Source: CAWDVK01 sp963805715 | Lineage (GTDB): Bacteria > Actinomycetota > Actinomycetes > Streptosporangiales > Streptosporangiaceae | Direction: 5' to 3' | Assembly (NCBI GenBank): GCA_963805715.1 | Contig: CAWDVK010000017.1 | Location: forward strand, 248,001 to 312,000 | DNA: 64,000 nucleotides | Shown here: positions 35,202 to 44,307 of the stretch, piece after piece | How positions within the stretch are numbered: the stretch's first letter is position 1 | Layout: every line of letters starts with the position of its first letter | Made by a program: the position numbers and the translations under genes | The notes under the pieces: model-generated | Told to the model about the DNA's origin: nothing | The model's database searches: none | What the model saw: only the letters and a program-made list of their open reading frames with translations

Positions 35202-35932
35202 TCATTTCGCTTCTCTCGGTGGCGCGGGCGGCGTCTCGCCCAGGCTTGCCGCGGCCGACGGCGGGTTCCCAGCGCCTTCGGTCAGGACACTGCGGATCTG
35301 CTCGACCGCGTCCAGCCCGCCGGTCACTTCAGCACTGTCGGCATGGGTCAGCCCGAGCTCGGCCAGCCGCATGATGGTTGCCAGCGAAGCGCGGTCGATC
35401 GCCACAGAGTCGTCATCGACGCCCTCTCCCCCGCGCGCCTGCCAGATGAGGGCATCAACCTGCCGCGCAACCTCGAGGCGGATCGTGTCGGTGACATGCT
35501 GGTATCGGGCGGCCATCTCTGTGCTCGACCAGCCCATCAGTGACATGACGGTCCGCGCGGGGACCCCAAGAATCAGGAGGACGGTGGCGGCGGTGTGTCG
35601 GGCGTCGTGCAACCTGCCGTCGCGCAGCCCGGCCTTTCTGAGCAGCCGTTTCCACTCGTCGTAGTCGGTATTCGGGTTGAGCGGCCGGCCGGCCGGATCG
35701 GTGAAGACCCACCCCTCGTCGTGCCAGAGCTGGCCAGCCAGTTCTCGCCGGCCTCGCGCAGCCTGGCGTGATAGGCCAGATGCTCATCCTGGATGCGCTG
35801 CAGAACATCGCCGGCACAGGCCGGCGCATCCTCCGACCTGCGCAACAGCACCAGCTCGAACGCTTCAAGGTCCACACACCATTGTGACATCGCCAGGATT
35901 GGCAGGCCGCTCACACTGGGTTGCGAGATCAC
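35202..35932 (-). pseudogene. tyrosine integrase, N-terminally truncated and frameshifted
   Basis: The minus strand encodes ELVLLRRSEDAPACAGDVLQRIQDEHLAYHARLREAGENWLA, then shifts by one base near 35735. It continues as QLWHDEGWVFTDPAGRPLNPNTDYDEWKRLLRKAGL and HDARHTAATVLLILGVPARTVMSLMGWSST with catalytic HxxR, then nucleophile Tyr in AARYQHVTD. The arm-binding and core-binding N-terminal domains (some 250 residues) are missing. The 3' end points at att copy C, the usual int-attP arrangement in actinobacterial elements. It is the only integrase in the array. Confidence 0.85.
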
Positions 35933-36396
35933 CGCGCCCTATGTGCGCAGTCCCGCCGTGCTGATCGGCTGTGGGCTTGTGGAACAACGTCACTGGGATG
36001 CGCCAGATGGAAGTTCTGGTGGTCGGCGATGGCGTTGGCTGCCCTTTGCGGGATCTCGCGGTCCCTTCCCTTTCCGAAGTCGACGGTGACTGTCCAGTCC
36101 GCCATCATGAGCCGGCACGTGCTGAGCATGCCGATGGGGTGGCCCGGCCGGAGAGTTCGGTGATCCTGATGGGGACCGCGTGAGCCGGATCGCCTCATGC
36201 CTGCGTCCGGGCCTGCGGAACGATGCTGAAGCGCGGTTCACCCCCGCTTCGGGCCGCCTGGGAATCGTGCTCGATGGGGCGTGATCGCCATAGAACGTCA
36301 TTGCTTGTTCCTGGTTGCAGTCGTAGCGTGACGAGAGGCAGCCGGAACCTCCGGACCCTGGGTTCGTGGCTCAGGTCCCAGCGGGGCAGGTAGGCG
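35933..36396. other. 464-bp stretch without a recognisable gene
   Basis: Between the integrase remnant and the hydrolase gene. No ribosome site or family motif seen. It probably held the missing integrase N-terminus before deletion. Confidence 0.4.
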
Positions 36397-37089
36397 ATGG
36401 AGGTGGGCCCTGTGCGGGCGGCGGGTTACCAGGTGGCCTGCACTGATCTTCGCGGCCACGGCGACAGCGATGCCACATTCACGTCCTTCGGCGACGAGGA
36501 AACGGCCGGCGATGTCATCGCCCTGATCGAAGAACTTGGCGGCCCCGCGGTCGTGGTGGGCAATTCCATGGGCGCCGGGTCCGCTGTCCTGGCTGCCGCG
36601 CGGCGGCCCGGCCTGGTCTCCGGCCTGGTGCTGGTCGGGCCGTGGGTCCGCAACGGCAAGACCAGCGCGATGCAGCGCCTCCTGCTGCGCGTGGCCATGG
36701 CAGCGCCCTGGGCGGCCATTTCCTGGAAGTCGTACCTGCCGAAGCTGTACGCCTGCCTGCGGCCAGCCGATTTCGGCGAGTACCGCGACCAGGTCGTGGC
36801 GAGCCTTCGCCGGCCGGGGTACGCGAAGGCGTTCTCGGCCACCACGCGCACCAGCCACGACCCGGCGGAGGCACGGCTTGCCGACGTCACGGCGCCCGTC
36901 CTGGTCGTGATGGGCGAGCAGGACCCCGATTTTCCTGACCCGCGGGCGGAGGCTGACTGGATCGCCCGCGCCCTGCACGCACAAGTCGTCATGGTGCCCG
37001 AGGCCGGGCATTACCCGCAGTCGCAGCGGCCCGACATCACCACCGGCGCAGTCCTGCGCTTCCTGGAATCGGTCAAGGCCCGTGGATAG
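36397..37089 (+). CDS. alpha/beta hydrolase, probably 5'-truncated
   Basis: 230 residues. Nucleophile elbow VVGNSMGAGSAV, acid in MGEQDPDFPDP and catalytic His in PEAGHYPQSQ are intact; TDLRGHGDSDATF follows the start closely. The usual N-terminal strand with the HG oxyanion motif (some 40 residues) is absent, and a TAG lies two codons before the ATG, so the 5' end has been lost or shifted. The substrate is unknown; it may not be functional. Confidence 0.75.
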   Translation: MEVGPVRAAGYQVACTDLRGHGDSDATFTSFGDEETAGDVIALIEELGGPAVVVGNSMGAGSAVLAAARRPGLVSGLVLVGPWVRNGKTSAMQRLLLRVAMAAPWAAISWKSYLPKLYACLRPADFGEYRDQVVASLRRPGYAKAFSATTRTSHDPAEARLADVTAPVLVVMGEQDPDFPDPRAEADWIARALHAQVVMVPEAGHYPQSQRPDITTGAVLRFLESVKARG

Positions 37090-37623
37090 GGCAGGGCTCG
37101 TCCAGGCCAGCATCCGAGGAGGCGGGGCGGATCTCCGGCGAGGTAACCCTGTCGCGGAGCCGACAGTGACCGCGACGCGCAGCGTCGCTCCGGCCGCTGC
37201 CCGTGCCAGCGGCACGGTGGCCGGAGCGCCGCGCCGCTGGCTCCGGCTGGAAGCCGCGGTGCTGCTGGCCGGCTCCCTGATCGCCTACTCGGCCACCGGC
37301 CAGCCGTGGTGGCTGGTGGCCGTCACCATCCTGGTGCCTGACTTGCTCGCGGCGGGCTACCTCGGCGGCACCCGGCTGGGCGCGCACCTGTACAACGTCG
37401 CGCACAGCACCGCCCTGCCGGCCGCAGTGGTGGGGCTCGGCTGGTGGCAGGGCAGGCCCCTGGTCCTGGCCTGGGCCTGGTGTGGCTGGCGCACATCGGC
37501 GCGGACCGGCTGCTGGGTTACGGCCTGAAATACGGCGGCAACTTCCAGCACACCCACCTTGGCCAGCTCGGCCGGCCGGAGGCAGACCGTGACCACCCAG
37601 ACGGACCACCCGAAGCCCGCTAG
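37082..37623 (+). pseudogene. DUF4260 membrane protein, one-base frameshift
   Basis: The first frame gives RLEAAVLLAGSLIAYSATGQPWWLVAVTILVPDLLAAGYLGGTRLGAHLYNVAHSTALPAA and closes after WWQGRPLVLAWAW. The next frame resumes at GLVWLAHIGADRLLGYGLKYGGNFQHTHLGQLG and stops at 37623. The joined product is a normal DUF4260 protein of four helices. The break is near 37470. Start uncertain; GTG 37082 overlaps the hydrolase stop. Confidence 0.75.
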
Positions 37624-37718
37624 GCTTCCGTTTCCGGGACCTCGGGAAGCCCCGCCGCGATGCGGCTGGCCGGCGAAGCGAGCTGGCGGGCGTCCGCGCC
37701 TCGGCGATCCGATCCGTC

Positions 37719-38122
37719 AGGTGCCGGTGGTGAGCACGGGCCAGGTGCAGATCCGCCCCGACCACGGGGCGTCAAGCTGGCGTCCGGTCATCTGGCGGCT
37801 GCTTGCCTCCCGGCGCTGGGCCGGGCCCCGGCCCGGCAACGCCTATCTGGTTCACCATGGTGACGGCCCGGTGCTGTTTTGCACCGGGCCGGACCGGGCG
37901 TCGGTCACCGATCCCGCCCATTTCCCCGGCGGAATGACAAGGGTGCCGTATGACCGGCTGGCCCGTTTCGAGATCAGCCCGCAAGAGACTCCGAGCGCCG
38001 GACTGGATCGGCTCGGCTGTGCAACAGGCGACGTTTGGACTGGGGTCATTTCCCAGCTCCACCAGGACCATATCGGTGGCCTCGCCGAGCTGATCCAGAC
38101 CGGGATCGTCGTCGGCCAGACG
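37719..38122 (+). pseudogene. metallo-beta-lactamase-fold hydrolase, N-terminal fragment
   Basis: Encodes NAYLVHHGDGPVLFCTGPDRASVTDPAHFPGG, YDRLARFEISPQETPSAGLDRLG and VISQLHQDHIGGLAELIQTGIVV, the N-terminal part of a lactonase-like MBL protein. The metal motif HxHxDH reads QLHQDH, losing the first His, and the family DTG is CTG. After VV the homology ends, and the frame runs into sequence opposite the PAP2 gene. It is a decayed gene. Confidence 0.7.
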
Positions 38123-38195
38123 GGTTTTGCGTGTGGCAGGGCCGCGATCTTGATAATCGCCGCGGGGAAGGCCGGGATCCGGGCGGGCGGGTGTG

Positions 38196-38921
38196 TCAGG
38201 GGCTCCGGGCCGGGGAGCCGGTGGTTCGCGGGCGGGGCGTGCGCTGGCCGGATGCCAGCACGCCGAACCACAGTGCTGCCCAGCCTGTCCCGAGCAGCAG
38301 GCTGGCGAGGACGTCGGTCAGCCAGTGCGCGCTCAGGTAGGTGCGGCTCAGCGCGACCAGAACCGACCAGGCCGCGGCGGCCGCGAGGGCCAGCAGCCGG
38401 GATCTGCCGGGCCGGGTCAGGATGAGCGCCAGCGCGATGGCCGTGACCGCCGCCGCCAGGGCGTGCCCGGACGGCATGGACTGGCCGGTGACGGCGACCA
38501 GCGGCCCGGCCGGGCGGGACCGGTCCACTAGTGCCTTGACCGGCCCGGTGCACAGCTCGGCGCACAGCTCGGCCAGCGCGAACACTGCCAGCGCCCGCCA
38601 GCGCCGCCAGATCGCGAGCGCCGCCGCGATAGCTGCCCGGACAATCCACATGACCGCGCCGCCGGCCACTACGTTGAGCACCTTCGCGACAAACACACCG
38701 GGCGGCACGCGGGCATCAAGCATCCACCGGAGCCACTGGTTGTCCGCTGGCTGCACCGACGACGGCGCGGCGGCGACGACGGCGATCAGTGCGGCGGCCA
38801 GGGCAAGGCAGGCAAGGCCAGCGAGCATCCAGCCGGGCGCCGCCAGCCTGAGCCGGCCACCGTGGCCGCCGGATCGGCTCAGGGTGACCTCTGTCTCTTG
38901 TCCCGGCTGGCTCATCGGCAT
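38196..38921 (-). CDS. PAP2 superfamily phosphatase
   Basis: About 241 residues, with six hydrophobic helices. All three catalytic motifs are intact: KALVDRSRP, PSGHA and SRTYLSAHWLTD. It removes phosphate from lipid phosphates such as undecaprenyl pyrophosphate or phosphatidic acid at the membrane. ATG 38921 or 38915; divergent (27 bp) from the flippase-kinase operon, which itself contains a catalytically altered PAP2 domain. Confidence 0.9.
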   Translation of the reverse strand: MPMSQPGQETEVTLSRSGGHGGRLRLAAPGWMLAGLACLALAAALIAVVAAAPSSVQPADNQWLRWMLDARVPPGVFVAKVLNVVAGGAVMWIVRAAIAAALAIWRRWRALAVFALAELCAELCTGPVKALVDRSRPAGPLVAVTGQSMPSGHALAAAVTAIALALILTRPGRSRLLALAAAAAWSVLVALSRTYLSAHWLTDVLASLLLGTGWAALWFGVLASGQRTPRPRTTGSPARSP

Positions 38922-38948
38922 GGCGGCCAAGGCCTGCGGTTACTGCCC

Positions 38949-41366
38949 ATGACAGATTCGCCCAGGATACAGCTGGCCGCCGGCGGGGCGAAGACGCCGC
39001 CGCTGGGCCGGGTCCTGCCGCCGACGCGGTACCGGCATCCGGGCGATGTGATCCGGCTGGTCGCCGCGGCCGGGGTGCTGGCCGCCGCGGCGGTGATCGC
39101 CGCGCTGTTTCCTGCGCTGCTCCGGCCGGCCGCGGCCGCGGTCACCGGGGTCGGGCCTGCGACTGAGGCCGGGCGGGTGCTGACCGGCCTGGTCCAGGTG
39201 ACGATCGCGGCGGCGGGCCTGGTGCTGCTGGTGGCCGCCCTGCGGTATCGCCGGTTCCGGGTGCTGGTGACGGTGGCGGGCGGGTTCGCGGCCGCGGCGG
39301 CGCTGATGGCCGGAATCACCGACCTGGCCGGGCCGGGCGGCTCCGCCGCGCTGCCCGCGGGGCTGCGCCAGGGCTCCTGGCTGACCGGCGCCGGGTTTCC
39401 CGATCCGGCCGTGCTGGCGGGACTGGCGGCTGTCGCGGTGGCCGCGGCGCCGTGGCTGAGCCGGCCGTGGCGCCGGGCGGCGTGGGCCGGGCTGCTGCTG
39501 ATCGGCGCGGCCCGGCTGATCACTGGCGGGCTGCTGCCGGTGCAGCTGGTGCTGGCGCTGGCCGCCGGGGTGGCCGTGGGGGCGGGCCTGCTGGTGGTGT
39601 TCGGGGTGCCGGACCGGCGGATGGGCCCCGCCGGGGTGGCAGCGGCCCTGCGCGCCGGTGGCGTGAACGTCAGCCAGGTGACCGGGCCGCTGCGTCAGGC
39701 GAAGGGATCGCGGCCGTTCGAGGCGGTGACCGGCGACGGGCAGGCCCTGTTCGTGAAGGTCCTGGGCTCGGACCAGCGGGATGCGGACCTGCTGTACCGG
39801 GCCTGGCGCGGCATCCGGCTGCGCGGCGTCGGCGACACCAGGCCCGCGGCCTCGCTTTTCAAGGCCGTCGAGCATGAGGCGCTGCTGGCCGTGATGGCCG
39901 AGCGGGCCGGCGTCGCGGTGCCGCACGTCGGCCAGGTGATCAGGGCCGGCGACGGGTCCGTGCTGCTGACCATGGAGCTGGTCGCTGGCCAGTCCCTGGA
40001 CGAGGTCCCGGCCGATCGCATCACTGACCGGCTGGCCGGGGACCTGTGGCGCGAGGTCGGCCGGCTGCACCAGGCCCAGATCGCGCACCGGTCCCTGCAC
40101 GGCACCAACATCATGATCAGCCAGAACGGCTGTCCCCGGCTGGTCGACTTCAGCTTCGCCGAGCTCGCCGCGACCAGCCGCCAGCGAGCGATCGACGTGG
40201 CCGAGCTGCTCACCTCGCTGGCCGGCCGGATCGGCCCGGACCGTGCCGTCGCGGCCGCGGCGGCCGCGATCGGCGCCGATGGCGTCGCCGCCGCGGTGCC
40301 GCTGCTGCAGCCGCTCGCCCTGTCGGCCAGCGCCCGGCGCGCGATCAAGGGCCAGGACGGGCTGCTGAAGAACACGCGCGCGGCCGCGATCGCGGCCTGC
40401 GGCGACGACGCGGACTCCGGCCTCGTCCGGCTGCAGCGGGTGCGGCCGCGCACCCTGCTGGCGATTGCCGCGCTGGCCGGCGCGTTTTACTTCCTGCTGC
40501 CGCAGATCGCCCAGGTGAGCAGCAGCTGGCACGCGCTGCAGCACGTCAACTGGGCCTGGCTGCCGGTGATCCTCGCGGCGTCCGCGCTGACCTACGTGGC
40601 CAGCGCGATGGCGCTGGCCGGCGCGGTGCCCGGCCATGTCCCGTTCGGCCCGGCCGTGCTGGCGCAGGGCGGGTCGTCGTTCATCAACCGGGTGTCGCCG
40701 GCCAACGTCGGCGGGATGGCGCTGAACGCCCGGTTCCTGCAGAAGAGCGGCACCGCCACCCCGGCCAGCGTCGCGGCGGTCGGGGTGAACGCCCTCGCGG
40801 GCGCCGTCATGCACGTGCTGCTGATCGTGGTGTTCTTCGCGCTGGCCGGCCACGACCTCACCAGGGCGTTCAAGCTGCCGTCCGGCAGTAAGATCCTGCT
40901 CGCCCTGGCGGTGATCATCGCGGTGGCCGGCGTGGTCCTGGCGACCCGGCCGGGCCGCCGCTGGACGCGTAAGCAGCTGATTCCCGGCGCCCGTTCCGCG
41001 GCGGGCAGCCTGCGGCGGGCCGCCGCCAGCCCGGTCAAGCTGGGCCTGCTGTTCGGCGGCTCGGCCCTGATCACCCTCGCCTACATCGCCGGGCTGGCCG
41101 CCTCGGTCCAGGCGCTCGGCGGAGGCCCGGGCCTGGTGGTCCTCGGGGCGGTGTACCTGGCCGCCGCGGCGCTGGCGGCGGCAGCGCCCACGCCCGGCGG
41201 CCTCGGCGCGATCGAGGCAGCGCTGGTCGCCGGGCTGACCGGCGTCGGCATGCAGCCCGGACCCGCCGTCTCGGCCGTGCTGCTGTACCGGCTGGCGACC
41301 TACTGGCTGCCGGTGCTGCCGGGCTGGCTGTGCTGGCGGTCCCTGCAGCACCGGGGGTATGTGTGA
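38949..41366 (+). CDS. flippase-like (UPF0104/LPG synthase TM) protein with pseudokinase domain
   Basis: 805 residues. The first 225 or so contain about six membrane helices. A kinase-like domain (about 240-480) has FVKVLGSD (Lys) but reads HRSLHGTN at 380-387, where the catalytic Asp of HRD is Ser382, and VDFSFAE in place of DFG. The C-terminal 320 residues are a TIGR00374-type transmembrane domain (SSFINRVSPANVGGMALNARFLQKSG; PTPGGLGAIEAALVAGL), the family of lipid flippases. The fused pseudokinase probably binds a ligand or regulates the flippase. It overlaps the next gene by 4 bp. Confidence 0.88.
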   Translation: MTDSPRIQLAAGGAKTPPLGRVLPPTRYRHPGDVIRLVAAAGVLAAAAVIAALFPALLRPAAAAVTGVGPATEAGRVLTGLVQVTIAAAGLVLLVAALRYRRFRVLVTVAGGFAAAAALMAGITDLAGPGGSAALPAGLRQGSWLTGAGFPDPAVLAGLAAVAVAAAPWLSRPWRRAAWAGLLLIGAARLITGGLLPVQLVLALAAGVAVGAGLLVVFGVPDRRMGPAGVAAALRAGGVNVSQVTGPLRQAKGSRPFEAVTGDGQALFVKVLGSDQRDADLLYRAWRGIRLRGVGDTRPAASLFKAVEHEALLAVMAERAGVAVPHVGQVIRAGDGSVLLTMELVAGQSLDEVPADRITDRLAGDLWREVGRLHQAQIAHRSLHGTNIMISQNGCPRLVDFSFAELAATSRQRAIDVAELLTSLAGRIGPDRAVAAAAAAIGADGVAAAVPLLQPLALSASARRAIKGQDGLLKNTRAAAIAACGDDADSGLVRLQRVRPRTLLAIAALAGAFYFLLPQIAQVSSSWHALQHVNWAWLPVILAASALTYVASAMALAGAVPGHVPFGPAVLAQGGSSFINRVSPANVGGMALNARFLQKSGTATPASVAAVGVNALAGAVMHVLLIVVFFALAGHDLTRAFKLPSGSKILLALAVIIAVAGVVLATRPGRRWTRKQLIPGARSAAGSLRRAAASPVKLGLLFGGSALITLAYIAGLAASVQALGGGPGLVVLGAVYLAAAALAAAAPTPGGLGAIEAALVAGLTGVGMQPGPAVSAVLLYRLATYWLPVLPGWLCWRSLQHRGYV

Positions 41367-43588
41367 GCGCCGGACCGCCGCGGCCGGCCGCGGGCGCGCC
41401 AGCGCGGCTGCCGGTCTTGCCGGCCGACCGCCGGCGCCGCCCCTCGGGCGCGCCGCCGCCGCTGCCACGGCACATCGAGCGCAGCGGGCTCATCTGGCTG
41501 GCGGCCGCGATCATCGCGACCGCCGCGGCCATGGGGGTGTTCGCCGGCGGCCTGAGCCGCTGGGCGGTCGATGTCACGGTCATCGACGACGCCGTGACCC
41601 GGCGGGTGGCCAGCGCGCCGATTCCGGGATTCACGGCCGTCGCCCGCGTGATCGCTGAAGCGGGCGCGGCGCCGGCGGCGGTCATCGCGGGATATGCGCT
41701 GGTGCTGGCGCTGATCGTGCTGCGCCGGTTCCGGCACCTGCTGGTGCTGGTCGCCAGCTACGCGGTGCTCACCCTGCTGACGGCGATCTTCCTGCTGGTC
41801 GTGCACCGGGTGCTGCCGTTCGGCGTGCCGGTCCAGTTCCGCTGGGCTGGCTTCAGCATGCCGTCGGTCGAGATCGAGAAAACGTGCGCCGTGCTGACCG
41901 GCGCGCTGTACACGCTGGTGCCCGCCGGCCGGTGGCGGCGCCGCGGCGGCTGGGCCGCGGCCGCGATCGTCGTCGTGATCGGCCTGGCTCGGATGCGCCT
42001 GGGCGTGGACGCGCCGACCGACGTGCTGCTCGGCGCGATCCTCGGCGTTACCGTGCCGTTGCTGGGGATGCGGCTGTTCGCGCCGGAGGAGTCGTTCCCG
42101 GTGGTTTACGGCGGCGCGCACGGCGCGCATCTTGACCTCGGCGGCGCCCGCGGCGAGGCGATCAGGCGCGCGCTGAAGGACCAGATGGGCATCGAGGTGG
42201 CCAGCGTCGAGCCGTTCGGGCTGGCCGGCTCCGGCGGATCCAGCCCGATGCGGCTACGGCGGGCCGGCGAGCCGGGCGGATACCTGTTCGGCAAGCTGTA
42301 CGCGCGCTCGCATGTGCGCGCGGACCGCTGGTACAAGCTCGGCCGCCAGCTGCGGTACGGCCGGCTCGAGGATGAGCAGTCGTTCAAGGGCGTCCGCCGC
42401 CTCGTGCAGCAGGAGGACTACGCGCTGCGGATCTGCCGGGACGCCGGCCTGCCGAGCCCGCAGCCATACGGCTTCGTGGAGCTCACCCCGGACCGCGAGT
42501 ACCTGCTGCTCACCGAGTTCTTCGCCGGCGCGGCCGAGCTCGGCGACGCCACTGCCGATGACACGGTCATTGATGACGGGCTGCTGATCGTCCGGAGGAT
42601 GTGGGACGCCGGCCTGGCCCACCGCGATATCAAGCCGGCTAACCTGCTGGTCCGCGACGGCCGCCTGCTCCTGATCGACGTCGCGTTTGCCGAGGTGCGC
42701 CCCACGCCGTGGCGACAGGCGGTCGACCTGGCCAACATGATGCTGTGCCTGGCCCTGCGCAGCAGCGCCGAGCAGGTCTACCAGCGCACACTGAAGTTCT
42801 TCACCGTGGCGGATATCTCGGAAGCATTCGCCGCGGCCCGCGGACTCGCGCTACCGTCCCAGCTGCGCCAGTCCCTCCGGGCAAGCGGCCGCGAGCTGCA
42901 CGAGGGATTCCTCCAGCTGCTCCCGCGCCGGCCTGCGCCGGTCCGGGTGCAGCGCTGGAGCGCGCGCCGCGCTGGCGCTCTGGCCGTTGTCGTCGTGACA
43001 GTACTCGTGCTGGTCATCGGCCTGGCGAACGCCCTGGTCAACACCGCGACCCCGGCATCGGCACTGGAAGTCAGCAATATGGATTGCCACGCCCTGGAAC
43101 CGCTGCTGGCCGAGGCCCAATCGGTGCCGACGGCCAGCGAGATAGTGTGCATCAGGCCGCTGCCCGTCGGCTGGACGCTGGGCAGGGTCCAGGCGCTCCG
43201 CGGTACATCGGTCATCACGCTGGACAACGACCGGGCCGGCGGCGACGCGCTGCAGCTCACTCTGACCGGGCACTGCGCCGTCGGCCGGGCCACGGCGATC
43301 CGGGCAGCCGAGCCGGGAATCAGGCGGCTGCGCGCCCCGGGCAGCGGTGCCCGGTACGCGGTCACCTGGTACGACGTTTTCCCCGGCGGCTGCGTCCGGA
43401 TCGCACTGCGCCCGGCGACCCAGCAGGCAGCGGTAGACATCCGGATCGCACTGCGCCCGGGGACTCAGCAGGCGGCGACAGACGAGGATCTGGCCGGGCA
43501 GGTCCCGGCCATAGTCGGCTACGTCTCCCGCGCCGCGCTGCGGCACGAACTGGCACAGCGCTCCGGGGGCCGGCTGCGGCTGAACTAG
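41363..43588 (+). CDS. PAP2-like membrane domain fused to protein kinase
   Basis: 741 residues from the GTG at 41363, coupled to the flippase gene. A PAP2-like membrane domain (about 40-235) lacks catalytic residues: PSVEIEKT stands where PSGH is expected, and LGVDAPTDVLLG has Asp in place of His. A kinase domain (about 260-500) has LFGKLYA, HRDIKPANLLV with Asp422, and IDVAFAE. A single helix (VVVVTVLVLVIGLANAL) precedes an extracellular-type C-terminal domain with few Cys. In this pair one protein keeps an apparently active kinase and the other an apparently active flippase; a regulated lipid-translocation complex is inferred. Confidence 0.87.
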   Translation: MSAGPPRPAAGAPARLPVLPADRRRRPSGAPPPLPRHIERSGLIWLAAAIIATAAAMGVFAGGLSRWAVDVTVIDDAVTRRVASAPIPGFTAVARVIAEAGAAPAAVIAGYALVLALIVLRRFRHLLVLVASYAVLTLLTAIFLLVVHRVLPFGVPVQFRWAGFSMPSVEIEKTCAVLTGALYTLVPAGRWRRRGGWAAAAIVVVIGLARMRLGVDAPTDVLLGAILGVTVPLLGMRLFAPEESFPVVYGGAHGAHLDLGGARGEAIRRALKDQMGIEVASVEPFGLAGSGGSSPMRLRRAGEPGGYLFGKLYARSHVRADRWYKLGRQLRYGRLEDEQSFKGVRRLVQQEDYALRICRDAGLPSPQPYGFVELTPDREYLLLTEFFAGAAELGDATADDTVIDDGLLIVRRMWDAGLAHRDIKPANLLVRDGRLLLIDVAFAEVRPTPWRQAVDLANMMLCLALRSSAEQVYQRTLKFFTVADISEAFAAARGLALPSQLRQSLRASGRELHEGFLQLLPRRPAPVRVQRWSARRAGALAVVVVTVLVLVIGLANALVNTATPASALEVSNMDCHALEPLLAEAQSVPTASEIVCIRPLPVGWTLGRVQALRGTSVITLDNDRAGGDALQLTLTGHCAVGRATAIRAAEPGIRRLRAPGSGARYAVTWYDVFPGGCVRIALRPATQQAAVDIRIALRPGTQQAATDEDLAGQVPAIVGYVSRAALRHELAQRSGGRLRLN

Positions 43589-44307
43589 GGCCGCCAGCAG
43601 CCGCCGGGACCGGACATCTGCCTGTCAGTCGGGCTACGTGCGGGCCGGTGGGCCGCGTGCGAGTCAGCCGGGCGCTGCTGATCAGTCCGGCTGCCGGAGC
43701 TGACGGCGCAGGCCCGCGGACGTCGGCCACCGCGTATCTACCCTGCCATGGTCGGTACAGACATCTGAATGGCAGGATAGGTCGGTTTTGGGAACCCGAC
43801 AGGAAGGCGCGGGCTCTCGCCCGCGACTCGTCTCCCGGCTCCATTGTCTCCCCGGCGAACGGGGCGTAGCGTCCGTGCGGGAAGTCGTACTCCTCGTCCG
43901 CATGTAGACGAGATTGAGACTCCGGCTGATCCGGACCCCGGCGGCGCCTAACGCGCAGCTAGGCCGAGGTGGCATATGGCAGCACCTGCCCGTCAGCAGG
44001 TCCGCCTTCTGTCAGTGAAAACGTGCGCCATCCCGCGGCGCGGCGGCACCGGGCGGCACCGAGGTCATCACGGCCGCCGGCGTGCTGCCGATCCTCGGGC
44101 CTAGGCCAGCCCTGGCGGCTAGGCCAGCCCTGGGAGCTGAAGTACGGATACACCCGCACGGAGACCAGGAGACAGACATGCACGACAGCCAATTCCTCGC
44201 CGGCACCCGCCACAGAGCCCCTGCGCAAATACCCTCCCGGCTGGGCGCCTCCGCGCGGCATCAGCTCGCCGGGAGGTTCGGCCGTCTCGTCCAGGCTGGA
44301 GACATCA
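43589..44307. other. 719-bp gap without a supported gene
   Basis: The minus strand near 43840-43910 reads ADEEYDFPHGRYAPFAGETMEPGDESR, which looks protein-like but has no start codon, ribosome site or extended family match. Otherwise nothing recognised. A GGAG ribosome site at its right end belongs to the next gene. Confidence 0.4.

Noticed and set aside
38940..41468. 842-codon minus-strand open frame opposite the flippase gene
   Set aside because: Gln/Arg/Pro/His-rich, no family motif; it mirrors a real, motif-bearing plus-strand gene with high GC third positions.
43682..43975. Minus-strand coding-like stretch ADEEYDFPHGRYAPF
   Set aside because: Protein-like composition but no start, ribosome site, length or family support; kept only as a note.
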